This document shows positions 18,201-20,395 of a stretch of 20,395 nt of DNA, in pieces. The notes under the pieces were generated by a model that saw only the letters and a program-made list of their open reading frames with translations, ran no database searches and was not told where the DNA came from. The translations under genes and the position numbers were made by a program. Origin of the DNA: Branchiostoma floridae (Eukaryota > Chordata > Leptocardii > Amphioxiformes > Branchiostomatidae); the NCBI RefSeq assembly GCF_000003815.2, contig NC_049991.1, forward strand, positions 9,469,028 through 9,489,422. The letters run 5' to 3'. Each line of letters opens with the position of its first letter. Position 1 is the first letter of the stretch.

Positions 18201-20305
18201 GTTCCACCAAGGTTTATCCCCCAGTCGTAAATACAGGCTGCTTTCCCGGAAAAATCCAGAGAAATTGGGTGCAGAGTCTCCCACAAAACCAAAGCCGGCT
18301 GCCCGAGACTACAGGACCGACAGGCTAGAAGCTGCGGCTGGTAGCGTCAGAAAATAGATTCTGGGGTGTCTGGTATCATCAACTGTCGTAAGCAATATGC
18401 GACGCCCCGGCTTGGATGTCACTCTCTCTCAGCATACTCGTCATTCCGTATTTATCGACGATACGCTTGCCAACTTTCACTACAAAATATACCATATATG
18501 AACACTGAAAATACGATGCATATACAATCAGCTGATGGTGCACTTTCGGGAAATTTATTTGAATGGATAGCTCCAGCCAAATCCGTTTTAACCACAGGAA
18601 TATAGACTAGATTCTTCGGCACTAACTGCTGCCAAAATGGCTGCTATAGTAGGTATTTCTGTCCTTCGTGTTTCTTCTCGGATTGAATGCCCTGAACAGC
18701 ATAGTCTACATGCCGAACCACCCTGCGTTTTATTTCGGATTGGTCATGTGATGTAGGAGGGAAACCTTACCGAGGGATGTTTGCTGTATCAGTGGTTCAC
18801 TGGCCGCGCTCATGCCATGGCTACTAACGGCTAGCACCACCACCCTGTACTCTGTGCCTTCCTTTAGGTTGGTTAATTGTCTCTCCGGTGCTTGTTTCCC
18901 CTTGGATGTAACGTTAACGCTGGCGCCCTCGGGTTTGACTTCGATGGCGTAGTCAGTAGCACCGGCAATGGGCGCCCATGTGATGGTCATAGAACTGTGG
19001 TTCACCGAGGAAGCCTTTAGACCAACTGGTGTTTTCAGAGCTGAGGAAAAGAAAACTTTCGTTTATTTCTTTTTTCAACGCATATCAAATGGTATCTGTA
19101 ATACAGTGACTTAGCACGTACATTATATCAGATGGGTGGGACCTTTGCGTAAATATGTGGGCGTGACAACGAAAAACGTCCACAGAAATATGCTAAGGAC
19201 ACCAACTGACGAACACAAATAGATCAATAGAGATCTCAATAGATATGGAAAAGATATATGTGATGTTTTTGTTGTTTTCGGCATAGTTCGCCTCTATTCA
19301 TAGCAGCCATGGTCCCTAGAACAAGTCCAGCCACACCTAAGTGCCTTCAGTGCACGTCAAAAAGCATGCCCCCATCCGTATCGTATTGCAAGGAATCAGC
19401 TATAACATGTTAGTAAATAGGAGCAACAAATATTTACGATAACACTGACACGGAAACATGGACGGTCAGTCTTATAATGACCGCAGCCGATGAGGACATC
19501 TTAAAATTTTGCTAACCAGGCATGACCTCATAAGTACCCAAACTTTTAGCTGCAACAACCTCTCCCATGCAGTCACGCTAAATATGGAGTGGTGGCATCC
19601 GCTATGCAAACTAAAGATGACCGGGGGTAAACACCACAAGAATATGAAACAAAATACGTACCAGGTTTGGCTATAGATGTAACGAGGAAAGGGGAGGGGA
19701 GACAAAAAGGACTGGGTTAGATGTAAGGAAATACAACACAGGCGTACATACGTGATGACTGCTATGGCTCTGTGCGACACAAACACATGCTTATAAATAT
19801 AATAGATAAAAGACAACGGCTTAGCGAGTATGATTTACATATTCATAAAGACTTGAAGGACAAATGGAAGCAAATAGAGATTTCTATATAGATAAAGATA
19901 AAAGTTAGAGCATTTAGTCGTTACTTGGAGCCTCTATATAGTCGGCGTCAGCTTTCTATTGTTTCTGAATTTTCGTACATCGGGGGACTACTGTCTTCGT
20001 CAGGAGTCAGGTTAAATGTGCCGTTATGGAAATTATCACTTACAGATTTTGACCGTTATAATATCTGTTGTAAGGCAATTGGTATAAATATTGTACCAGA
20101 AGTGCTGACAAATGAGACAAGCACGAATCCAATTCGTACGTACATATGGAATGTGCGTTTATAAAAAAAAACAGGATCACCTCTGGTGGTGTACGCAAAC
20201 GGAGCGCTAGGGGCGCTTTTTCCCAGATGTCCCTCCGCCGTGACGACGAAGGTGTATTCTGTGCTCTCCTTCAGGCCCTTGATCTCGGTAGTTGCCTCTC
20301 CGGTG
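1..20305 (-). CDS. Partial multi-exon gene for an Ig/FN3 sarcomeric-type protein (titin/twitchin/MyBP-C-like) with PEVK-like and Pro/Ala-rich segments
   Basis: This is the overall gene span; the exons are listed separately. About 31 exons on the minus strand join in one open frame (about 1,630 residues) using GT..AG introns with consistent phases. Domain order is FN3 (partial), FN3, FN3, short FN3, PEVK-like region, array of LKKxKK-type modules, Pro/Ala repeat, Ig, four FN3, Ig, Ig. Ig/FN3 arrays with I-set features (DAGEYTVTITNEAG) and FN3 signatures (W..P..DGG, GLKPDTRYQYRV) are known from cytosolic thick-filament and elastic proteins of muscle, so a structural or myosin-binding role is inferred. 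I see no kinase domain, initiator methionine, stop, or poly(A) signal in the window, so both ends lie outside. The order does not match vertebrate MyBP-C or a titin super-repeat, so I give no symbol. An alternative is two adjacent genes separated at 14007-15936. Confidence 0.75.
340..478 (-). CDS. Exon: linker and first half of Ig domain C
   Basis: The exon is 139 nt, phase 1 to phase 2. It begins with a basic linker, ENWAKPGRRHNLKP, then FFETPLVNYWTDTGMEAQMT and VKYGGYPTPKIRW. The GYPTPKIRW segment is the I-set C strand. The expected B-strand Cys is Val. The intron splits the codon of the core Trp. The acceptor is CTATTTCTTACAG and the donor is GATG|GTGAGAGA. Confidence 0.92.
479..783. other. 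Intron, no recognised content
   Basis: A 305-nt spacer between Ig domains B and C. Nothing recognisable. Confidence 0.6.
784..1059 (-). CDS. Exon: complete Ig domain B
   Basis: The exon is 276 nt (92 residues), phase 1/1. It encodes DLPGPLRIVKGLTDLEVPIR, then TTALYYCVLSKINIMVRWMC and RLHILWVSDCRYDDEGIYKV. The B-strand Cys, C-strand Trp and the DDEGIY F-strand motif mark an Ig fold. The F-strand Cys is replaced by Lys, so the usual disulfide cannot form, which fits a cytosolic domain. The sequence is more diverged than Ig domains A and C. The acceptor is TTTTTGTCCTAG and the donor is CATGG|GTACG. Confidence 0.88.
1060..1551. other. Intron, no recognised content
   Basis: A 492-nt spacer between FN3 domain 4 and Ig domain B. 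Nothing recognisable. Confidence 0.6.
1552..1756 (-). CDS. Exon: second half of FN3 domain 4 plus acidic linker
   Basis: The exon is 205 nt, phase 0 to phase 1. It encodes ITTVGPDETTYLVEDMTPDE then EFDFRIVAESPAGDGKPG, completing the FN3 domain. A linker follows: PAKPPEVPPELGFSEEDIEA LKQ. The SEEDIEALKQ stretch is likely a short acidic helix joining the FN3 block to the next Ig domain. The acceptor is TATATCCCAG and the donor is CAAG|GTCAGCAC. Confidence 0.9.
1757..2106. other. Intron inside FN3 domain 4, with poly-G run
   Basis: A 350-nt phase-0 intron. Its only feature is the G14 run at 1987-2000. Confidence 0.6.
1987..2000. repeat. Poly-G run (G14)
   Basis: Fourteen consecutive G on the plus strand, thus C14 in the transcript. 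Intronic, within FN3 domain 4. The length may be affected by sequencing error. Confidence 0.85.
2107..2264 (-). CDS. Exon: first half of titin-type FN3 domain 4
   Basis: The exon is 158 nt, phase 1 to phase 0. It encodes PSASTDVSATVEETEKGHET then NVRLNWTPPTDGSIITGFRI and EKKPKRSTDWST. The WTPPTDGS..TGF.IE core and the DW before strand D are typical of FN3. The acceptor is CATTCTTTCAG and the donor is CACG|GTCAGTTA. It continues at 1552-1756. Confidence 0.92.
2467..2763 (-). CDS. Exon: complete titin-type FN3 domain 3
   Basis: The exon is 297 nt (99 residues), phase 1/1. It encodes VMPPGPVQNLQAEAKGDGHV, TINWKPPKDRSNVTGYVIQK, a DWIEIGHV strand and LDSRQNYNFRVIAQSMAGAG, ending SLKQFL. All FN3 core positions (W, Y/W, L, Y) are present. 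The acceptor is TTTTTTCCACCAG and the donor is TTGA|GTAAGCGG. The domain is not interrupted by an intron, unlike FN3 domains 1 and 4. Confidence 0.93.
2896..3279 (-). CDS. Exon: KK-module fused to complete FN3 domain 2
   Basis: The exon is 384 nt (128 residues), phase 1/1. The first 15 residues, AEAAWDVQLKKVKKD, are a KK-module like the separate exon at 9406-9471. They are followed by PPDPPQNPRVTKTAKKP and an FN3 domain with IVWEKPLSDHGSRIKGYVVE, SSDWMRLAE and FEYWIRIRAVNAGGESEP. It ends in a Pro-rich linker EKTPPPPPKPG. The acceptor is CCTCTTACAG and the donor is CCAG|GTGTGTAC. It is the only exon here that carries both a linker module and a folded domain. Confidence 0.93.
3280..3688. other. 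Intron, small direct duplication only
   Basis: It contains a 10-bp tandem duplication, TCGGGGGTAA twice, near 3401-3420. Nothing else was recognised. Confidence 0.6.
3689..3807 (-). CDS. Exon: second half of titin-type FN3 domain 1
   Basis: The exon is 119 nt, phase 2 to phase 1. It encodes HKVTGLKPDTRYQYRVTAIN and EHGKSTMLKSGKVMTKHPE, the E-F-G strands with the GLKPDTRYQYRV signature. The acceptor is CAATTTCCCAG and the donor is GAGG|GTAAGGAA. Joined to the previous exon it completes a domain of about 100 residues. Confidence 0.92.
3975..4135. repeat. GC-rich, hairpin-containing block, possible MITE-like repeat
   Basis: The block is GC-richer than the surrounding intron and contains the nested inverted repeat CTCGG-CACCCG-CT-CGGGTG-ATA-CCGAG at 4035-4061. 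It lies in the phase-2 intron of FN3 domain 1. The limits are approximate; a genome-wide copy count would be needed to call it a repeat family. Confidence 0.35.
4201..4378 (-). CDS. Exon: first half of titin-type FN3 domain 1
   Basis: The exon is 178 nt, phase 1 to phase 2. It reads DTPSQPNGPVIFKSVMSDNM, then EVSWQLPDDDGGAPLQGFEL and EICESGKKDWKKIANI. This is the classic muscle FN3 start: P-x-x-P, the SW..P..DGG..L.G.E.E core, and DW in strand C'. It follows Ig domain A directly. The acceptor is GTGAAACTAG and the donor is GAAA|GTGAGTAA. Confidence 0.92.
4379..4682. other. Intron, no recognised content
   Basis: A 304-nt spacer between Ig domain A and FN3 domain 1. Nothing recognisable. Confidence 0.6.
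4683..4863 (-). CDS. Exon: second half of I-set Ig domain A
   Basis: The exon is 181 nt, phase 0 to phase 1. It encodes ITIMKDNKPIELDERVKIY and later LCKVKIAGAERLDRGKYKI, ending DSTNFTVNVKG. LDRGKY is the F-strand D-x-G-x-Y motif. The core Trp that normally sits in W-x-K-D-x-K-P-I is replaced here by Ile, since the sequence reads TIMKDNKPI, which is rare in I-set domains. The acceptor is ATGCTTTAG and the donor is AAG|GTAAAACT. Confidence 0.9.
5144..5250 (-). CDS. Exon: first half of I-set Ig domain A
   Basis: The exon is 107 nt, entered in phase 1 and left in phase 0. It encodes GAPKFQLPDNMKETIELLGG then QPCNFTIPIDGTFKPE. APKF plus the GxxCxFxIPIxG pattern is the A-A'-B strand start of an intracellular Ig domain. 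The acceptor CACCCCCTCCCTCAG is excellent; the donor is CAGAG|GTTAGA. It continues directly in the exon at 4683-4863. Confidence 0.9.
5458..5508 (-). CDS. Small exon: acidic Pro-rich linker before the Ig domain
   Basis: The exon is 51 nt (17 residues), phase 1/1, encoding VPDEPDVVPEPPPGFKE. It is the last of the symmetric phase-1 exons and leads into the first Ig domain. The acceptor is CTTTCTAG and the donor is GAGG|GTAAGAAA, a strong site. The peptide is acidic and proline-rich, so it would be an extended hinge. Confidence 0.78.
5509..6009. other. Intron, no recognised content
   Basis: A 501-nt AT-rich spacer between two linker exons. No repeat or coding-like frame. Confidence 0.6.
6010..6060 (-). 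CDS. Small exon: acidic-to-basic linker
   Basis: The exon is 51 nt (17 residues), phase 1/1, encoding DDDGGSKGPTRSTKFKQ. An acidic start is followed by a basic, Ser/Thr-containing end. The acceptor CTTACGACAG is only moderately good; the donor CAGG|GTAAGAAG is strong. It has the same length and phase as the next exon. Confidence 0.65.
6227..6262 (-). CDS. Possible small Pro-rich exon (weak donor)
   Basis: A strong acceptor (GATGTTTCCTTCCAG) is followed by an open phase-1 frame, EPPPIALAVPSP. The only phase-compatible donor I find is CCCT|GTTTAC, which is weak. EPPP echoes the PEPPPGF of the exon at 5458. Without that similarity this would be a chance acceptor, so its coding status is uncertain. 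Confidence 0.3.
6263..7333. other. Intron of about 1.1 kb, no recognised content
   Basis: It lies after the Pro/Ala exon. AT-rich, with short open frames that carry no domain signature and no phase-matched splice sites that I could find. Confidence 0.55.
7334..7858 (-). CDS. Exon: large Pro/Ala/Lys/Glu repeat region
   Basis: This 525-nt exon encodes 175 residues in phase 1/1. It begins AEVQLNGAAAENGHVAENG and then carries a long series of KPAEAPKPAE-type units (variants KPAEPPK, KPAKPAEAP, KPAETPK, KPADPPK), ending EPSKPAPAAGG. At DNA level the core repeats are 27-bp and shorter units, best seen at about 7485-7550. Pro/Ala-rich segments occur near the N-termini of MyBP-C, MyBP-H and myosin essential light chains, where they are extended and can contact actin or myosin; the same role is possible here. 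The acceptor is TTGCACACCTAG and the donor is GGAG|GTTAGCAT. A long frame on the opposite strand is only its complement. Confidence 0.88.
8022..8072 (-). CDS. Small exon: Ala/Pro-rich linker
   Basis: The exon is 51 nt (17 residues), phase 1/1, encoding AEPPADAALNGAVEPAA. It shares the LNGA motif with the start of the next exon (EVQLNGAAAENG), so the two may be related by duplication. The acceptor is GTCAACAATTCAG and the donor is GCTG|GTAAGCCT. Its neutral-to-acidic composition contrasts with the preceding lysine-rich exons. Confidence 0.8.
8361..8399 (-). CDS. Small exon: 13-residue linker (GVRLRHVTFDP)
   Basis: The exon is 39 nt, phase 1/1, encoding VEGVRLRHVTFDP. GVRLRHV may be a diverged form of the GVKLKKL core in the 10721 exon. 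The splice sites are strong: CTTTTCTTCCCAG and CCAG|GTAAGTCA. Length, phase and site quality support it although the peptide is short. Confidence 0.65.
8400..9405. other. Intron of about 1 kb with minisatellite
   Basis: Its main feature is the 22-bp tandem repeat at 9221-9325. The rest shows no exon-like segment with matching phase and splice sites. Confidence 0.6.
9221..9325. repeat. 22-bp tandem repeat (minisatellite), about 5 copies
   Basis: Units begin at 9221, 9243, 9265, 9287 and 9309, each 22 bp, with consensus TGTGAGACGCTACAGANA-AG. Copies differ at a few positions (for example TATGAGGC in the second and GATGCT in the fifth). It is in the intron following the AWGVSLKKAKK exon and is not coding. 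Confidence 0.9.
9406..9471 (-). CDS. Small exon: KK-module (AWGVSLKKAKK)
   Basis: The exon is 66 nt (22 residues), phase 1/1, encoding ADAWGVSLKKAKKVDRAGDE then FK. It closely matches the first residues of the FN3 exon at 2896-3279 (AEAAWDVQLKKVKKDPPDPP), which suggests an ancestral module copied alone and also fused to a domain. The acceptor is CTTTTTTCACAG. The donor is AAAC|GTACGT, with C rather than the usual G as the last exonic base. A 22-bp minisatellite lies in the next intron. Confidence 0.85.
9737..9814 (-). CDS. Small exon: KK-module with acidic tail
   Basis: The exon is 78 nt (26 residues), phase 1/1, encoding AAPPEEPKKLTFKKKKKPKE followed by EEEIDG. The core PKKLTFKKKK matches PKKFTLKKKK of the 11424 exon with two hydrophobic residues exchanged. 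The acceptor is ATCCTGCTCAG and the donor is GGAG|GTACCAAA. The basic core followed by a run of glutamates gives a charge-segregated module. Confidence 0.85.
9815..10199. other. Intron, no recognised content
   Basis: The 385-nt spacer lies between two KK-module exons. No repeat or coding-like frame was seen. Confidence 0.6.
10200..10268 (-). CDS. Small exon: KK-module (ALGFKKKKATP)
   Basis: The exon is 69 nt (23 residues), phase 1/1, and encodes AKGAGAPPALGFKKKKATPG, then AKP. It shares the AGAPP lead and KKKK core with the exon at 11806-11889 and the 23-residue length of two other modules. The acceptor is TTGTCACAG and the donor is CCAG|GTATTGTA. The upstream intron has a strongly C-rich stretch on the sense strand at 10318-10352. 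Confidence 0.84.
10269..10720. other. Intron with C-rich sense strand
   Basis: The plus strand at 10318-10352 is a G-rich patch (GGGAGGGGGG, TGGGGGG), so the transcript is C-rich about 50-80 nt upstream of the 10268 acceptor. Nothing else was recognised. Confidence 0.55.
10721..10858 (-). CDS. Small exon: KK-module with Ser-Pro/Arg-rich tail
   Basis: The exon is 138 nt (46 residues), phase 1/1. It starts GVKLKKLDVPEGSGSEHE, a LKK core, and continues RSPRGSPRRGMSPVPDQQ to a Gly/Gln end. The three Ser-Pro sites in a basic context (RSPRGSP, MSP) look like targets of proline-directed or basophilic kinases. Phosphorylation is inferred from the motif alone. The acceptor is CCCTTTTACGTTAAG and the donor is GCAG|GTATATCC. 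This is the longest member of the small-exon series. Confidence 0.8.
11101..11169 (-). CDS. Small exon: KK-module (FGFQLKKTKK)
   Basis: The exon is 69 nt (23 residues), phase 1/1. It encodes APFGFQLKKTKKQEKEVQEG and then GLE. It is the same length as the previous module, with the core FxLKKTKK. LKKT/LKKV is also the core of the actin-binding beta-thymosin and WH2 motifs. That resemblance is only to the short core, since the preceding WH2 helix is absent. The splice sites are CTTGTCTAG and GAAG|GTATCACA. Confidence 0.85.
11424..11492 (-). CDS. Small exon: KK-module (KKFTLKKKK)
   Basis: The exon is 69 nt (23 residues), phase 1/1. It encodes AAGPKKFTLKKKKAGPPPPK and then EEA. It is the closest relative of the preceding exon (PKKFVIKKKK against PKKFTLKKKK), which points to tandem exon duplication. 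The donor is GCCG|GTAATTTT and the acceptor is CGTATAG. The lysine cluster followed by a polyproline tract would be disordered and strongly basic. Confidence 0.85.
11493..11805. other. Short intron with poly-G run
   Basis: A 313-nt intron between two KK-module exons. Apart from the G12 run at 11777-11788, I see nothing in it. Confidence 0.6.
11777..11788. repeat. Poly-G run (G12)
   Basis: Twelve G on the plus strand, C12 in the transcript, beginning 16 nt inside the intron from the donor of the 11806 exon. Confidence 0.85.
11806..11889 (-). CDS. Small exon: KK-module (KKFVIKKKK)
   Basis: The exon is 84 nt (28 residues), phase 1/1. It encodes AGAPPPKKFVIKKKKTPTQE and ends PRQEEAAT. This is the first clear member of a series of short modules whose core is a hydrophobic residue, three residues, a hydrophobic/Lys stretch and KK.KK. 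The acceptor GATTATCGAAG has a weak pyrimidine tract; the donor is ACAG|GTAGTGAC. A C12 run (poly-G on the plus strand) lies just inside the downstream intron. Confidence 0.8.
11890..13150. other. Intron of about 1.26 kb, no recognised content
   Basis: It lies between the linker exon at 13151 and the first KK-module exon. A weak exon-like segment near 12908-12958 was considered and rejected. There are GAC/GGAC-rich patches at 12000-12060 but no clear repeat unit. Confidence 0.55.
13151..13198 (-). CDS. Small exon: Pro/Ala/Lys linker
   Basis: The exon is 48 nt (16 residues), phase 1/1, encoding EAPKKPAAPAKPAEEG. The composition foreshadows the large Pro/Ala exon at 7334-7858. The splice sites are TGTGCGATTCGCACAG, only modestly pyrimidine-rich, and GGAG|GTAAGACG. 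It is isolated, with a 433-nt intron upstream and a 1.26-kb intron downstream. It is probably a flexible spacer that can be included or skipped. Confidence 0.82.
13199..13631. other. Intron with AT palindrome
   Basis: An AT-rich intron carrying the hairpin TATATCTA..TAGATATA at 13296-13316 (8-bp arms, 5-nt loop). Nothing else was recognised. Confidence 0.6.
13632..14006 (-). CDS. Exon: PEVK-like Lys/Val/Glu/Pro-rich region
   Basis: This exon encodes 125 residues in phase 1/1. The composition is almost entirely K, E, V and P, in runs such as KKVEKKEEVVEKKQTKVVKK and KKPEPPKKVEAKKVEPKKPE, ending ESAQAKAEGKPAG. PEVK regions of titin/connectin are disordered, extensible springs, and the same role is inferred here by composition only. 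The exon is purine-rich (GAA/AAG runs) on its sense strand, which can act as a splicing enhancer. The acceptor is CTAACTAG with a poor pyrimidine tract; the donor is GCAG|GTAAGTTT. It sits between the tenascin-like FN3 block and the small-exon array. Confidence 0.88.
14060..14168 (+). mobile_element. Probable 3' tail of a non-LTR retroelement or SINE
   Basis: A hairpin AGGTGTT-CTT-AACACCT (14096-14112) and a second CTCCA-AA-TGGAG are followed by CCTAATAAATAAATAAATAA and A-rich sequence. A stem-loop just before a short microsatellite tail is the usual 3' end of CR1/L2-type elements and their SINEs. The 5' limit is a guess and I could not identify target-site duplications. Confidence 0.45.
14656..14700. 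repeat. (GTA)n microsatellite
   Basis: A run of GTAGTA units interrupted by AAGTA and TATAAAAA insertions, in the 1.9-kb gap. Confidence 0.9.
15715..15732. promoter_or_regulatory. 18-bp perfect palindrome with two CRE-type half sites
   Basis: TGACGTATCGATACGTCA is identical to its reverse complement. TGACGT at one end and ACGTCA at the other are CREB/ATF half sites in inverted orientation. It lies about 1.7 kb upstream of the PEVK-like exon in the direction of transcription. Function is inferred from the motif only. Confidence 0.35.
15937..16161 (-). CDS. Exon: shortened tenascin-like FN3 domain
   Basis: The exon encodes 75 residues in phase 1/1. It begins VLAVPQRIKVKAQSEMEIQW, matching the start of the two preceding FN3 exons, then TPVEGAANYKITLEPPTG, and ends with KEFQVKITAVDEAGHHVGSE. 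About 15 residues are missing between the C and E strands compared with its 90-residue neighbours. I chose the acceptor at 16162-16163 (GTTTCAG) because it restores the conserved domain start; a second acceptor lies 9 nt downstream. The donor is TCTG|GTCAGT. Reading past this donor gives about 20 more residues to a stop at 15875-15877. Confidence 0.85.
16162..17698. other. Intron of about 1.5 kb
   Basis: It contains the CRE-like sites near 16191, a MEF2-type decamer CTATTTTTAG at 17496-17505 (expected by chance in a window this long) and a small hairpin GGCACG..CGTGCC at 17539-17557. No coding-like frame was found. Confidence 0.6.
16191..16208. promoter_or_regulatory. Consensus CRE plus half site
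   Basis: TGACGTCA at 16191-16198 is the full palindromic CREB/ATF consensus, followed at 16204 by another TGACG. It is located about 30 nt upstream of the FN3 exon acceptor at 16162. The sequence match is exact; activity is unknown. Confidence 0.35.
17699..17968 (-). CDS. Exon: complete tenascin-like FN3 domain
   Basis: This exon is 270 nt, exactly the length of the FN3 exon before it, and phase 1/1. It begins ALSAPSGLRVTSVKDTSLTV and continues VWGSVKGATGYDVSVDP, with LTQPERELQGLHPGTDYTIRV later. The motifs align position by position with the preceding domain (ALxxPxGLxxxSV, W, GATxY, PER.L..L..GT.Y), so the two probably arose by exon duplication. The acceptor is TTTTGTTCACAG and the donor is AAAG|GTATGTGC. 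Confidence 0.92.
17969..18770. other. Intron of about 800 nt; GC-richer block in the middle
   Basis: The part from about 18170 to 18360 is noticeably GC-richer than its flanks and could be an old repeat fragment, but I recognise no family. The short open frames here have no domain features. Confidence 0.5.
18771..19040 (-). CDS. Exon: complete tenascin-like FN3 domain
   Basis: The exon is 270 nt and encodes 90 residues, one whole FN3 domain, in phase 1/1. It opens ALKTPVGLKASSVNHSSMTI followed by TWAPIAGATDYAIEVKP, giving the B-strand Trp and C-strand Tyr. It ends with LTNLKEGTEYRVVVLAV and SSHGMSAASEP, the E-F-G core. The acceptor is CTTTTCCTCAG and the donor is CTCG|GTAAGG, both strong. 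The IAGATDYxIEV pattern resembles the FN3 domains of tenascin, fibronectin and collagen XII types more than the W..P..DGG form of titin. There is no signal peptide or other localisation clue here. Confidence 0.92.
19041..19661. other. Intron, no recognised content
   Basis: This stretch separates the microexon from the FN3 exon at 18771. I see no coding-like frame, tandem repeat or mobile element in it. Confidence 0.6.
19662..19670 (-). CDS. Possible 9-nt microexon (A-K-P linker)
   Basis: The nine bases CCAAACCTG are flanked by a long pyrimidine tract ending in CATCTATAG and by a near-consensus donor GTACGTATT. The length and the phase 1/1 boundaries fit between the FN3 exons at 20181 and 18771, adding Ala-Lys-Pro to the inter-domain linker. 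No homology can be judged from nine bases, so this call rests on splice-site quality and phase alone. It could be a chance match in the intron. Confidence 0.35.
19671..20180. other. Intron, no recognised content
   Basis: The 510-nt stretch separates the first FN3 exon from the possible microexon. It is AT-rich, with a C/T-rich tract on the minus strand at about 19671-19715 that would serve the microexon acceptor. Short open frames on both strands show no domain signature. Confidence 0.6.
20181..20305 (-). CDS. Exon: C-terminal half of a tenascin-like FN3 domain
   Basis: The reading frame gives TGEATTEIKGLKESTEYTF and then VVTAEGHLGKSAPSAP, which is the E-F-G strand part of an FN3 domain (the xGLxxxTxYxxxV motif). 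The acceptor is TTACTTCAG just above 20305. The donor is AGAG|GTGATC, which is weak. The exon starts one base before a full codon and ends in phase 1. The first half of this domain must lie in an exon beyond the window, because the frame meets a stop upstream of the acceptor. The neighbouring FN3 domains are each in one uninterrupted exon, so the intron inside this domain is unusual. Confidence 0.8.
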
Positions 20306-20395
20306 CTGAAGTAAGGCCACAGGGCAATGGTTCATACAGACGTGAAGATAATAGTCTTCTTTTCTATACAGCTCAGCTTTGAAGAAAAGGTACTC

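Noticed and set aside
19472-19816. 114-residue minus-strand hydrophobic frame
   Set aside because: It crosses the candidate microexon and its pyrimidine tract, has no domain features, and fits intronic sequence.
1-20395. Prokaryotic features (operons, CRISPR, insertion sequences, phage genes)
   Set aside because: The GT..AG introns, phased exons and Ig/FN3 repeats are animal; no CRISPR-like spacing, operon layout or transposase was seen.

Overview
The window looks like part of one large, multi-exon animal gene on the minus strand. It runs 5'->3' from about 20305 down to 1 and leaves the window at both ends. Chaining splice-compatible open segments gives about 31 exons and 4.9 kb of coding sequence, with introns of 50 bp to 1.9 kb bounded by GT..AG sites. 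The encoded domains are fibronectin type III (FN3) and I-set immunoglobulin (Ig) repeats, with a lysine/proline-rich and a proline/alanine-rich region between them. That composition is typical of muscle sarcomere proteins (titin/connectin, twitchin, myosin-binding protein C). Intron structure, base composition and one retroelement-like (AAAT)n tail suggest an invertebrate deuterostome, with a lancelet (Branchiostoma) as my best guess. This is inference; the sequence alone does not prove the species.

Layout in gene order. (1) 20305-15937: four tenascin-like FN3 domains, the first only partly inside the window, with a possible 9-nt microexon between the first two. (2) 14006-13632: a 125-residue K/V/E/P-rich PEVK-like exon. 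(3) 13198-8022: ten small exons, several carrying variants of a short [F/W]xxxLKKxKK module. (4) 7858-7334: a 175-residue Pro/Ala/Lys/Glu repeat exon. (5) 6262-5458: two or three short acidic or proline-rich linker exons. (6) 5250-1: a sarcomeric array reading Ig-FN3-FN3-FN3-FN3-Ig-Ig.

Every exon from 20305 to 5458 has a length divisible by 3 and is phase 1 at both ends, so any subset could be skipped without shifting the frame. From the first Ig domain onward, introns in phases 0 and 2 cut inside domains and the array looks constitutive. The likely picture is a rigid Ig/FN3 rod preceded by a flexible, lysine-rich region that can be tuned by splicing. Whether the tenascin-like FN3 block and the muscle block form one protein or two adjacent genes is open; the 1.9-kb gap at 14007-15936 is the natural boundary.

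The remaining sequence is intronic and holds little: a 22-bp minisatellite, a (GTA)n tract, two poly-G runs, a hairpin-rich repeat-like block, and CRE-type TGACGT palindromes on both sides of one FN3 exon. I saw no RNA genes, CRISPR arrays or intact transposons.
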